Shown here: piece by piece, positions 23,347-32,005 of the stretch
How positions within the stretch are numbered: the first letter of the stretch is position 1
Layout of the letters: every line of letters starts with the position of its first letter
NCBI GenBank assembly: GCA_017470325.1
Contig: JAFUES010000066.1
Coordinates: forward strand, 1 to 37,813
DNA: 37,813 nt
Direction: 5' to 3'
From: Oscillospiraceae bacterium
GTDB lineage: Bacteria; Bacillota_A; Clostridia; Oscillospirales; Oscillospiraceae
Program-made: the position numbers and the translations under genes
Notes under the pieces: model-generated
Databases searched by the model: none
Seen by the model: the letters and a program-made list of their open reading frames with translations, nothing else
What the model was told of the DNA's origin: nothing

Positions 23347-23772
23347 ATGACTAAAAGAAAGCAGATTATCAACGGAAAGGTGTACGACTGGTCGAGCGTG
23401 ACCATCGGCGTCTCGGGGTGCAAGGGCATCGAACCGGTGGGCATTGACTACGGCTGGGAGAAGGAGAAGAGCCTGATCTACGGCAAGGGAGGCAAGCCCA
23501 GGGGCTACGGCACCGGCAACCAGAAGTACGACGTCAAGCTCACCCTCATGCGCGAGGACTACGACCTGCTGAAGGACAGCGTCGGCGCAGTCATGAACGC
23601 GGTCATCTCGAAGATCACGGTCAGCTATGCGGACAAGGGAGCGACCACGTCCACGGACACGCTGACCAACGTGGTGTTCAGCAAGGCATCCTTCAAGGCT
23701 TCACAGGGCGACGACAGCCTGAATGTGGAGCTGGAAGGCATGGCAGTCGGCGGCATCACGACATCGAAGTGA
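23347..23772 (+). CDS. Tail tube protein
   Basis: A 141-residue beta-rich protein following the sheath: KVYDWSSVTIGVSGCKGIEP, KPRGYGTGNQKYDVKLTLMR and ASFKASQGDDSLNVELEGMA. The alternating strands and GYGTGN turn are those of Mu/XkdM-type tail tubes. AAGGAGG precedes the ATG. Expected to form the inner tube driven through the envelope when the sheath contracts. Confidence 0.85.
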   Translation: MTKRKQIINGKVYDWSSVTIGVSGCKGIEPVGIDYGWEKEKSLIYGKGGKPRGYGTGNQKYDVKLTLMREDYDLLKDSVGAVMNAVISKITVSYADKGATTSTDTLTNVVFSKASFKASQGDDSLNVELEGMAVGGITTSK

Positions 23773-23812
23773 CGGCAGCATAATCAACGAATTTGTCAAA
23801 AAGGAGAAAGAA

Positions 23813-24235
23813 ATGGGCAACTACTGGGAAGAAAACAAGACGGCAGCAGCTCCCTCCACTGGCGAGGGGGAGAAACAGGTGAAGGCCCTGTCCAGGGACA
23901 AGGAAGCCTTTGAGGATTTCATTGATCACCAGCGCGATAAGAGCATGAAGGGCTACATCGTATCCACGAACATCGCCCAGGACGACGACATGGACGACAC
24001 CCTCAGCTTCCTCTTCCGCGAGCCGAAGCCTGCGAGCTACGACAGATACTCCAAGACGGCGAGCACGTCCCCGACCAAGGCGATGCGCACCTTCGTCCTG
24101 GACAACATCTGCGACGAACAGCGCGACGAGCTGGATGAGGCGCTGGGCAAGTGGCCGGCCATGGGCATCAGCCTCGGCGAGAAGCTGCTGTACATGCTGG
24201 GTTTATCGAAGACCACGACGGTGAGGAAGCTGTAA
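23813..24235 (+). CDS. Tail assembly chaperone, short form
   Basis: A 140-residue protein beginning MGNYWEENKTAAAPSTGEGE, acidic and helical, with YIVSTNIAQDDDMDDTLSFL. It lies between tube and tape measure, where tail phages encode two chaperones joined by a programmed frameshift. AAAAGGAG precedes the ATG. The slippery site GGGTTTA (24199-24205) is ten codons before its stop; slipping extends it into the next frame. Confidence 0.78.
   Translation: MGNYWEENKTAAAPSTGEGEKQVKALSRDKEAFEDFIDHQRDKSMKGYIVSTNIAQDDDMDDTLSFLFREPKPASYDRYSKTASTSPTKAMRTFVLDNICDEQRDELDEALGKWPAMGISLGEKLLYMLGLSKTTTVRKL
24199..24205 (+). promoter_or_regulatory. -1 ribosomal frameshift site GGGTTTA
   Basis: The heptamer G GGT TTA is exactly in register with the reading frame of the upstream chaperone gene (GGT and TTA are zero-frame codons). 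It fits the X XXY YYZ rule. After a -1 slip the next codon is ATC at 24205, joining a long open frame. No strong downstream stem is obvious. Confidence 0.75.
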
Positions 24236-24468
24236 AAGACGCGGGCAGCCAGATCGAAGACGAGGAAGGGAACATCGCGCAGGACTTCATCCGCAGCGGG
24301 ACGCTGCTGGTACACCTGTATGTGCCGCCGGCACTGATCCCTGAAGGCTTCCCTGACTGCCCGATGCCTGAGTTCTATCGCCTCGTGGCGACAGCCGTGC
24401 GCTGCCGGAGGCTGCGGCAGGATGACATCCAGATCGCGGTCGCCAAGGCGTTCAGCACGGAAGAGTAA
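24205..24468 (+). CDS. Frameshifted C-terminal part of the tail assembly chaperone
   Basis: An 87-codon extension in the -1 frame, beginning IEDHDGEEAVKDAGSQIEDE and ending VAKAFSTEE. It has no start codon with a ribosome site of its own that fits, and PPALIPEGFPDCPMPEFYRL and RCRRLRQDDIQIAVAKAF look like real helical protein. The fusion of residues 1-131 of the short chaperone with this part gives 218 residues, equivalent to the Mu gp41/gp42 and lambda G/GT arrangement. The long form is expected to bind the tape measure protein. Confidence 0.72.
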   Translation: MEDHDGEEAVKDAGSQIEDEEGNIAQDFIRSGTLLVHLYVPPALIPEGFPDCPMPEFYRLVATAVRCRRLRQDDIQIAVAKAFSTEE

Positions 24469-24502
24469 CTGACATTAGCTAATTAAGGAAAGGGGTGGCG
24501 AG

Positions 24503-27500
24503 ATGGCAATGGATTCCGTGTTCCGGGTGAGCCTGGTGCTGGACATGGTTGACAATATGACCAGCAAGGTCTCCGGAGCGGCCAAGGGCATCTCCGGACC
24601 CCTGCAGAAACTGGACAATACTTTCGGTACCATGCAGAAGGCAGGCACCGCCATGATGGGAGTGGGGACGGCTATCACAACAGCTGCCCTCGCTACCGTC
24701 ACTTCTACGTTTGATACACAGGACGCCCTGGGCGAGCTGGCCTCGCTGGGAGTGGAAGACCTGGGGGCGATCGAGAAGGCCGCGAAGAACTTCTCGGACA
24801 CCTGGGCCGGCACAACCAAGGCGGACTTCATCAGCGCATCCTACGACATCAAGTCCGGCATCGCCTCGCTGTCCGACGAAGGCGTGGCGCAGTTCACGGA
24901 ACTGGCCGCCCTCACGGCCAAGGCGACGAAGTCGACGGCGGGGGAAATGACCTCGCTGTTTGCTACCGGATACGGCATATATAAAAACTATTACAGCGAC
25001 CTGTCCGACCTGGAGTTCGGCGAGATGTTCTCCGCCGGGATCGCGACGGCCGTGAAGAACTACAAGACCAGCGGCTCCGGGATGGCGGACGCCATCAAGA
25101 TGCTCGGCGCATCCGCGACGAATGCGAACGTGCCGATGGAAGAGCAGCTGGCGATCCTCGGGCAGCTGCAGGCAACCATGAGCGGATCCGAGGCGGGGAC
25201 GAAGTACAAGGCGTTCCTCAACAGCGCAGCCAGCGCAGGCGAGAAGCTGGGGCTGAACTTCCTGGACACGAACAACCAGCTGATGTCCATGCCGGACATC
25301 CTGGAGACCCTGCGGGGCAAGTACGGCGACACGATCGACGCACTGGAGAAGCGGGAGCTGAAGGAAGCCTTCGGCACTGACGAAGCGATCGCCCTGGTGG
25401 ATCTGCTCTACAACAACACGGACCAGCTGAAGACGGGGATCAATGACCTGCACAGCTCCATGGACCAGGGGACGGAATCCACGGAAGCGATGGCGAAGGC
25501 GATCAACGACACACCGGCCGGGAAGTTCCAGGTGCTCAAGCAGGAGCTGCACAACGCGGCCGAGGAGCTGGGACAGGGACTGCTGCCTGTGGTGAATCAG
25601 GGCCTGGAAGTGGCGACGGCTGCAGTCAAAAAGGCGTCTGACTGGGTGAGCGAGCATCAGGCGACTGTGAGCATGATCATGCGGATCGTGTTCGCGGTGG
25701 GGCTTTTCCTGGTCGTGGCAGGCGCGGCGACGGCCATCATCGGGACGGTCGGCAAGGCCCTGACGGGCTTCAAGACGGCACTGAACATTGCAAGGACAGC
25801 CACGGGCGGCCTGAGCGGTGCACTTCTGTCCTCACCCTTCACATGGGTGATCGCCGCGGTGGTGGCGATGATTGCCCTCTTTAAGCTGTGCGGCGGAGAC
25901 GTCGAAGCACTGGGCGGCATCTTCGAGACAGTGTTCGGCGCGGTCAAGACTGTGATCGGAAACGTGCTGACAGGCATCGCGGAGCACCTGCCGGAGTTCC
26001 TGCAGTTCGGCCTTGACCTGATCACCTACATCGTCACCGGGATCGCACAGAACCTTCCCGGGCTGATCACTGCGGGGATCGGGATGATCCAGAGCATACT
26101 GACGGGACTGATCCAGCTGCTGCCGCAGATCGGCGCAGCCGGCGTGACCCTGCTGAACCTGCTGGTGAATGCGATCGTCACCGGGCTGCCGGCCATGCTG
26201 GCTGCCGGGATCGAGCTGGTCGAAATGATTGTGACCGGGCTGGCCCAGATGCTGCCGCAGCTGCTGGCTGCCGGGATCACCATGCTGACCCAGCTCCTGA
26301 CCGGGATCCTGCAGAACCTCCCGCGCCTGATGCAGGCCGGCATGACGATGGTGTCCATGCTGGTGCAGGGAGCAGCCACGCTGCTGCCGACGATCGTGCA
26401 GACAGGAATCCAGATGCTGCTTATGCTGCTGAGCGGGATCCTGCAGAACCTTCCGCAGCTGCTACAGACCGGCATCACGCTGCTGACCATGTTCATCCAG
26501 GGCGTGGCGCAGAACCTGCCGACACTGCTGCAGACCGGCATCAGCCTGATCGTCATGATCCTCCAGGGGATCCTGACCGCGATCCCGCGGATCATAGTGG
26601 CCGCGATCCAGCTTATCCCGATGCTGGCACAGGGCATCGCATCCAATGCGGGTACCCTGATCAGCACGGGCATCAGCCTGATCGGCAAGCTACTGACCGG
26701 GATCATCACAGCCATACCGGCAGTCGTGAGCATGATCCCCGGACTGTTCGGGCAGATCTGGGATGCGATCAAGAGCATCGACTGGATCGGACTCGGGGGC
26801 GACCTTGTCAGCAGCATCGGCGAAGGGTTCATCTCCGGCTTTACCTCCCTTGTGGACAGCGTGAAGGGGCTGTGGGATGACTTCGTCGGGTGGTTCACCG
26901 GGAGCAGCGAGGACATGGAAGCATACAATGCCGCTGACATCGTGGGCTACACCCAGACCATGGACGGCAGGTACACGAACGACAACGGCATGAATTATTA
27001 CACGGCCCAGGAGCTGGCGGACCAGGGCGTGGCGGGAGCCGCGGAAGTGGTGGCCATGCAGCAGGGGACGGTACCGGCCCCGACCGCGGAAACAACTCCG
27101 GCAGCGGCTCCGGCCGAGACTGCCGCAACCCAGACGGTGGAAGCGACCACCAGCGTGCAGACAGACCCGGCGGCCATGCAGGCACAGGGGCAGGAACTGA
27201 TCAACGGGCTGATCGCTGGTGTCGAGGGCGCAGCGCCTGCAGCGGAAGGAGCTGCACAGCAGTCTGCTGCCGACATCATGGCGCAGTACGGTATAGACGC
27301 GAACAACCCTGCAGGCGCAGCTGACGCACTGGTGGCGGACCTGACTGCCGGCATCGAGGGCGCAGCACCCGGAGCGGCAGCAAGCGCGGAAGACGCAGCC
27401 ACCGACATCATGAGCAAGTTCAACATGGACGGCTCGGATGTCACGGCGGACGGGCTGATGTCCGGGCTGATGGACAGCATAACGGGCGGCGGCGCAGAGG

Positions 27501-28732
27501 CGCAGGGAGCTGCAGAGCAGGCTTCCAGCGATATCCTCGGGGCGTTCAACATGGACTCTTCGGCCGCGACTGCCGCAGGAACCGACCTGATGTCGGGCAT
27601 GGCCCAGGCGATCACTGACGGGACTGCCGGCGCAAGCGAGGCAGCATCTGCGGCCAACAGCGCCATCATGGATGCCATCAGCACAGACACGACCGGAGCG
27701 CAGACGGCTGCCAGCGACATGCTCACCAATGTGGCGAGCGGGATCACTGCGAACGCGGCGAGCGCCGAGAGTGCGGCAACTGCCGCCAGCAGCACCATCA
27801 TGGACGCCCTGGCGACGGATACGAGCGCGGCAACTACGGCCGGCACCGATATGATCACGGAACTGACGGCAGGCATCACAGCCGGGGCGGGCGAAGCATC
27901 CGCAGCGGCAACGGAAACGGCGACCGGCATCATGGAATCCCTGGAGACGGGGACCAGCACGGCGACGGCAGACGGGACGAAGGTCATGACGGACGTGGCG
28001 AGCGGGATCAGCTCGGGCAGCTCCCAGGTGACAGGCGCAGCCCGGACGGCGGCCGCCGGCGCGATGAACGCATGGAGGAGTGCTACGGCCGGGGCGGCGT
28101 CGCTCGGCAGCAGCTTCATGAGCCAGGTGGCGAGCGGCATCCGTTCCGGAGGCAGCGCAGCGGTCGGAGCGGCCCAGAGCATTGCCAGCCAGGTGCGGTC
28201 GGCCTTCGCCAATATGCAGGTCACTGTACCGGCCCCGCGCCTGCCGCATGTGAGCGTCAGCTTCGCGACCGTCGGATCCGGAGACGCAAAGGCGACCGTG
28301 CCGCAGTTCTCGACGGCCTACTATGCCAAGGGCGGCATCATGGACGGCCCGACCCTGTTCGGCCTTAACGGCTCGCAGGCCATGGTTGGAGGCGAGGCCG
28401 GCCCGGAGGCGATCCTGCCCCTGGACACCCTGTGGACGCGGATGCGCAGCATCATGGCCGAGCTGCTGGGCGGCCGAGGCAGGAAGGACGAGAAAGGGCA
28501 GGAAGCTGCGCATGGCATCATGCAGAGCATGGCACAGCGCCTCACAGGCGCGCCCCGCGCATCCAGGACCGACAAGGACGAGAAGAGAGAAAACACGAGG
28601 AAGGAAGGCGGCAAGGGCATGGTGATCCAGAAGCTGGAGATGAACGTGGACATCAGCTCCATGGATGACATGCACAAGCTGCGGAAGCTGATCGAACAGA
28701 TCGAGGGCAACAACGACCCGGCTTACGCATAA
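24503..28732 (+). CDS. Tail tape measure protein
   Basis: A 1409-residue protein. Residues 60-330 form a TP901-type tape-measure core (LGVEDLGAIEKAAKNFSDTW, FATGYGIYKNYY, MLGASATNANVPMEEQLAIL). Residues 516-735 are ten hydrophobic repeats of exactly 22 residues (for example QNLPGLITAGIGMIQSILTG LI). Residues 887-1237 are about eight Ala/Ser/Thr-rich repeats of 44 residues (pattern GTDM..ELTAGI...). The C-terminal third ends with the common motif FGLNGSQAMVGGEAGPEAIL. It sets tail length and may help DNA cross the membrane. AAGGGGTGG precedes the ATG. Confidence 0.93.
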   Translation: MAMDSVFRVSLVLDMVDNMTSKVSGAAKGISGPLQKLDNTFGTMQKAGTAMMGVGTAITTAALATVTSTFDTQDALGELASLGVEDLGAIEKAAKNFSDTWAGTTKADFISASYDIKSGIASLSDEGVAQFTELAALTAKATKSTAGEMTSLFATGYGIYKNYYSDLSDLEFGEMFSAGIATAVKNYKTSGSGMADAIKMLGASATNANVPMEEQLAILGQLQATMSGSEAGTKYKAFLNSAASAGEKLGLNFLDTNNQLMSMPDILETLRGKYGDTIDALEKRELKEAFGTDEAIALVDLLYNNTDQLKTGINDLHSSMDQGTESTEAMAKAINDTPAGKFQVLKQELHNAAEELGQGLLPVVNQGLEVATAAVKKASDWVSEHQATVSMIMRIVFAVGLFLVVAGAATAIIGTVGKALTGFKTALNIARTATGGLSGALLSSPFTWVIAAVVAMIALFKLCGGDVEALGGIFETVFGAVKTVIGNVLTGIAEHLPEFLQFGLDLITYIVTGIAQNLPGLITAGIGMIQSILTGLIQLLPQIGAAGVTLLNLLVNAIVTGLPAMLAAGIELVEMIVTGLAQMLPQLLAAGITMLTQLLTGILQNLPRLMQAGMTMVSMLVQGAATLLPTIVQTGIQMLLMLLSGILQNLPQLLQTGITLLTMFIQGVAQNLPTLLQTGISLIVMILQGILTAIPRIIVAAIQLIPMLAQGIASNAGTLISTGISLIGKLLTGIITAIPAVVSMIPGLFGQIWDAIKSIDWIGLGGDLVSSIGEGFISGFTSLVDSVKGLWDDFVGWFTGSSEDMEAYNAADIVGYTQTMDGRYTNDNGMNYYTAQELADQGVAGAAEVVAMQQGTVPAPTAETTPAAAPAETAATQTVEATTSVQTDPAAMQAQGQELINGLIAGVEGAAPAAEGAAQQSAADIMAQYGIDANNPAGAADALVADLTAGIEGAAPGAAASAEDAATDIMSKFNMDGSDVTADGLMSGLMDSITGGGAEAQGAAEQASSDILGAFNMDSSAATAAGTDLMSGMAQAITDGTAGASEAASAANSAIMDAISTDTTGAQTAASDMLTNVASGITANAASAESAATAASSTIMDALATDTSAATTAGTDMITELTAGITAGAGEASAAATETATGIMESLETGTSTATADGTKVMTDVASGISSGSSQVTGAARTAAAGAMNAWRSATAGAASLGSSFMSQVASGIRSGGSAAVGAAQSIASQVRSAFANMQVTVPAPRLPHVSVSFATVGSGDAKATVPQFSTAYYAKGGIMDGPTLFGLNGSQAMVGGEAGPEAILPLDTLWTRMRSIMAELLGGRGRKDEKGQEAAHGIMQSMAQRLTGAPRASRTDKDEKRENTRKEGGKGMVIQKLEMNVDISSMDDMHKLRKLIEQIEGNNDPAYA

Positions 28733-28744
28733 GGAGGCGGACGC

Positions 28745-29401
28745 ATGATATACGTGCAGGAGAACTACCTGAAGGTGGCCGGGAAGACCGTCCCCGGAAT
28801 GGTCGAGACGGTGGATATCCGGGAAGAGGGAACCATCGAGGACAAGAAGAACAAGAAGGGCAAGGTGGTCAAGGCCAACGTGCCGCAGGGGTTCCAGGCC
28901 GCGACGGTGGAGATCCAGATGATCTTCGAGGAAAGCGCGGCATATGACCGCGACAGCATGGTGCAGTATGTCCAGCGCCTCTTCCGGACTTCCGGACAGA
29001 AGACGCAGAAGAAGTACCGGATCACAGAGAAGTCCTGCAGCAACCGCGGGATCACCGAGGTGTACTTCAACGGATTCGCGACAACCGAGATTATAGGCGA
29101 GAGCTTCTACCGTGGGACGCTGACCTTCGTCGCTCCCATTTACGGCAGCACGAAGGTGGTCAAGACCAAGAAGAAGAAAGCCAAAGAAGCGGCCAAGAAG
29201 AAAGCCAAGGCCAAAAAGAAAAAAGCCGCGGCTGCAAAGAAGAAAACCAAGAAGAAGACCTCCAAGTCGCCGGCCAGGGCGAAGACGACCACGAAGTCGG
29301 CGAAGACAAAGGCCAAGACAGCCGCAGCCAAAAAGAAGGCGAAGGCGCTCGTGAAGACTCCGAAAAAGAGCACGGGCAAGATTAAGAGGGCGACGAAATG
29401 A
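28745..29401 (+). CDS. Baseplate/tail protein with a histone-H1-like Lys/Ala tail
   Basis: A 218-residue protein in the slot after the tape measure (Mu gp43/XkdP region). Residues 1-137 are a normal alpha/beta domain (VAGKTVPGMVETVDIREEGT, GFQAATVEIQMIFEESAAYD, ITEVYFNGFATTEIIGESFY, RGTLTFVAPIYG). From residue 138 to the end the protein is almost only Lys, Ala and Thr (KTKKKKAKEAAKKKAKAKKK and on), as in histone H1 tails. XkdP-type proteins usually have a LysM domain here; none is visible. The tail may bind DNA or acidic wall polymers; this is inference. Confidence 0.75.
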   Translation: MIYVQENYLKVAGKTVPGMVETVDIREEGTIEDKKNKKGKVVKANVPQGFQAATVEIQMIFEESAAYDRDSMVQYVQRLFRTSGQKTQKKYRITEKSCSNRGITEVYFNGFATTEIIGESFYRGTLTFVAPIYGSTKVVKTKKKKAKEAAKKKAKAKKKKAAAAKKKTKKKTSKSPARAKTTTKSAKTKAKTAAAKKKAKALVKTPKKSTGKIKRATK

Positions 29402-30159
29402 GCGACAAGGCACTGACGGCCCCGAGCTTCCTGCTCACCCTTCCGGAGGCCGACCTGGACGGGGGCTTCGCAGTCACCTACATCAGCAGCCAGGACGAAC
29501 ACTGCGACACCTGCCGGATCTATCCGGACGATGAAGTCCTGGATGAGATCGGCGGCACGGACGTGTCAGACTGCCTGGTAGAGATGGGGATGGACGAGGA
29601 CTTCGACGAATTACTGGAGGGCGCCGGCAGCTGGGAGAAGAACGGATCGGAGATCCTGATCCGTGACAACATGGTGCGGCTGCTGGAGACATCCATCACG
29701 GCAACCTTCCTCGGATGCCATCCGCAGGAAGTGCTGCGGTATATCCTGACCCTGGCCGGCGTCGAGAAATATGTGCTGGCGCAGGACGAGTTCCCTGCGA
29801 AGCCTGCCTTTACGGTGGACACTCAAAACGCCTGCGAGGCGATCAAGCAGATGAACAGCGCCTGGGGGCTTGACACGGCCTTCTTCTACTGGGGCGACAC
29901 GTTCTACTGGGGCACAGCTCCGGAGCAGGAAGAAGTCTACGAGCTGAACGACCAGAACGTCCTGGACATGGAGAAGGAGGGCGAGAAGTGGACGGCGGAT
30001 ATCATCGGCGTCCCATGGCTCCACCATTCGCAGGTGGTGATCGTCGACCACGAGAAGCTGATCGGCGTCGGCGAGATCACAAAGGTCGTGATCCGTTCGT
30101 CGGGCGAAGGGTTCTGCGACATGTATGTGGAGTTTAAGGAGGTACCGGAGAATGGCTGA
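29398..30159 (+). CDS. Baseplate hub protein (Mu gp44/XkdQ-like)
   Basis: A 253-residue acidic protein: PSFLLTLPEADLDGGFAVTY, NMVRLLETSITATFLGCHPQ followed by RYILTLAGVEKYVL, then DTAFFYWGDTFYWGTA and VVIVDHEKLIGVGEITKVVI. These match the hub-type 'gpP/XkdQ' baseplate proteins only in general layout, and the assignment rests on order (between the tape-measure-linked protein and the gp45/gp46-like genes). It overlaps the previous stop by four bases. Confidence 0.6.
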   Translation: MSDKALTAPSFLLTLPEADLDGGFAVTYISSQDEHCDTCRIYPDDEVLDEIGGTDVSDCLVEMGMDEDFDELLEGAGSWEKNGSEILIRDNMVRLLETSITATFLGCHPQEVLRYILTLAGVEKYVLAQDEFPAKPAFTVDTQNACEAIKQMNSAWGLDTAFFYWGDTFYWGTAPEQEEVYELNDQNVLDMEKEGEKWTADIIGVPWLHHSQVVIVDHEKLIGVGEITKVVIRSSGEGFCDMYVEFKEVPENG

Positions 30160-30436
30160 TATTAAGAGATATGTGGCCGACCAGATCCGGGAGGCTGTAA
30201 AGAAGGAGTACCCGCACCTGCGGCTGCCCGCGAACATGCTGGCGGTGGTCACGGCTGCGGATTCAGAAGGGATGTACCGGCTGCGGATCCTCGACCAGAA
30301 CATGGAGGTCGATGAAACGATCCCGGAGATCCCGGGCGTGACAGGCATGCCGGGATACAGGAAGGGCGACGTGCTGTGCGTGGCGCTGCTGTACGGGCAG
30401 CTCTGGCCGTACATAATCGGGAGGTATGCGGGATGA
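30152..30436 (+). CDS. Small baseplate spike/OB-fold protein (Mu gp45-like position)
   Basis: A 94-residue protein with an OB-like central region, MLAVVTAADSEGMYRLRILD and EIPGVTGMPGYRKGDVLCVA, ending LWPYIIGRYAG. It is shorter than Mu gp45 (which has a beta-helical spike) and may be only the base of the spike. GGAGGTACC precedes the ATG at 30152, eight bases inside the previous gene. Confidence 0.65.
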   Translation: MADIKRYVADQIREAVKKEYPHLRLPANMLAVVTAADSEGMYRLRILDQNMEVDETIPEIPGVTGMPGYRKGDVLCVALLYGQLWPYIIGRYAG

Positions 30437-30864
30437 GGCTGACAGAGCTGGAAGATGTTGACATCGCGCTGGACGAATACGGGCAGCCAAAGACGGACAA
30501 TGACGGGAACGTCCTGACGGTGTCGGGGGATGCCTGCTGGTTCCAGGACGTCGTCTGCGAGGCACTGACCCAGGAGGGTGAGATGCTGCACGAAGACGAG
30601 GAGGGGCGGTGGGCATACGGCTTCGGCCTGCTTGACTTTGCACATGCTGCAGGCGAGGAAGACCTGCAGGATGACGTCTATGCCAGGGTGCGGGAGAAGC
30701 TGACCAAGCGCGAGTTCATCGAACCGTCCAGCATACAGACCAGGCTGGATCCCCCGGGGGCAGACAAGGAGAGGGTGCTGCACATCAGCTTCAGTAAGAT
30801 CGACGAGACGGACGAGCGGAACATTGACATCCGCGTGAACAGCACGGAGGTGGAGATCGGATGA
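30433..30864 (+). CDS. Baseplate wedge protein, gpW/gp46-like (DUF2634-like)
   Basis: A 143-residue protein: MRLTELEDVDIALDEYGQPK, VSGDACWFQDVVCEALTQEG, FAHAAGEEDLQDDVYARVRE and HISFSKIDETDERNIDIRV. The small alpha/beta fold and order before a gpJ-like gene match gp46/XkdS. It attaches the wedge to the hub. Starts and stops overlap the neighbouring genes by four bases each. Confidence 0.8.
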   Translation: MRLTELEDVDIALDEYGQPKTDNDGNVLTVSGDACWFQDVVCEALTQEGEMLHEDEEGRWAYGFGLLDFAHAAGEEDLQDDVYARVREKLTKREFIEPSSIQTRLDPPGADKERVLHISFSKIDETDERNIDIRVNSTEVEIG

Positions 30865-31994
30865 TAGAGCAGGAAGTAATGGACCAGATCATCAGGGTGC
30901 CGACGGAAGAGGAGGCGATGGAGGAGAAGATCCAGGAGCTGCGGGATGCCGGCTTCGTGGTCACCAACTTCTCAAAGGGCGGGATCTTCTATACCTTGCT
31001 TTACATCGTGATCCACATCGGCATCGAGATCAAGACGGCGGCGGTGGACTTCATCAACTCGGGCTTCATGAAGCACTGCCCGGAAGAGTATGTGGAGATC
31101 AGGGCGGCAGACTATTCCAAGACGCGGAAGGAAGGCGTCAAGGCGGAAGGATATGTCACCGTTTACCGGGACGATACCAGCAGGGCGGCGAGGATTGCGA
31201 AGGGGCATCCGTTCCGGACGGACACGGACGCATACGGCAACTACCTGCGCTTCTATGCAGTGGAAGAACAGACCATACCGGAGGGCGTCGGGGAGTTCGA
31301 TGTGGCGGTACAGGCCGAGGAAACCGGCAGCGCCTACAACGTGGCGGCGGGAACGATCAACAACACGATGGTGCATATCGAAGGATACAGCAGCGTGACC
31401 AACAGGGAAGGGTGGCTGACACAGGAAGGCAGCGCCCAGGAGAGTCTGGAAAGCCTCCGCGCCCGGTGCCTGAACAGCCGGGCGGAGAACTCGGAGAGGA
31501 ACATCGACGCGAAGATCAAGAGCGTCGCAGAGGGCGTGGCAGGCGTCAAGGTGGCCTATGTGAACAGCCAGCACCCAAGGGGACAGGGAACCTGGGACAT
31601 TATCGTGACCGGGACTTCCGGAGCCGCGAGCGACAAGGTGCTCGATGACGTCGCCGATGCGATCTCCCCGATGCTGGGCAGCTACGGCGACATGCTGGTG
31701 AAGTCCAGCACGCCGAAGAACGTGGACATAGCAGTAGACATTTACATCGAACGCGGCGTGTCCACGGCAGGCTATCAGGAGAAAGCCGAGGCGCTGATCC
31801 GCAGCCTGATGGATGCGCAGGAGCGCAGCGAGCTGAACACACTGTACCTCGACGCGATCCGCGGCAAGCTGTCCGGAGGGCTGGACAGGTTCCGGAAGTG
31901 CAACATCATCTCGCCGGCGGATGACATCGAGGAAAACGTGGACACGGCGATCGCCCTGGGAGGTCTGACGGTGCACGTCTATAACATAAGCTAA
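30861..31994 (+). CDS. Baseplate wedge protein, gp47/J-like
   Basis: A 377-residue protein with the baseplate J pattern: ELRDAGFVVTNFSKGGIFYT near the start, EYVEIRAADYSKTRKEGVKA, ETGSAYNVAAGTINNTM, ESLESLRARCLNSRAENSER and VAYVNSQHPRGQGTWDIIVT. J-like proteins form the outer baseplate ring that fires sheath contraction. Confidence 0.9.
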   Translation: MIEQEVMDQIIRVPTEEEAMEEKIQELRDAGFVVTNFSKGGIFYTLLYIVIHIGIEIKTAAVDFINSGFMKHCPEEYVEIRAADYSKTRKEGVKAEGYVTVYRDDTSRAARIAKGHPFRTDTDAYGNYLRFYAVEEQTIPEGVGEFDVAVQAEETGSAYNVAAGTINNTMVHIEGYSSVTNREGWLTQEGSAQESLESLRARCLNSRAENSERNIDAKIKSVAEGVAGVKVAYVNSQHPRGQGTWDIIVTGTSGAASDKVLDDVADAISPMLGSYGDMLVKSSTPKNVDIAVDIYIERGVSTAGYQEKAEALIRSLMDAQERSELNTLYLDAIRGKLSGGLDRFRKCNIISPADDIEENVDTAIALGGLTVHVYNIS

Positions 31995-32005
31995 GGAGGG
32001 GCAGC

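Noticed and set aside
26690..29413. 907-residue open frame on the minus strand
   Set aside because: Shadow of the tape measure and following genes; GC-rich third positions keep the opposite strand open. The protein is low-complexity with no recognisable domain and no ribosome site.
29140..29502. Phe/Ala-rich minus-strand frame that looks like a membrane protein
   Set aside because: It is the reverse complement of the Lys-rich tail (AAG/AAA codons read as CTT/TTT), not a real gene.
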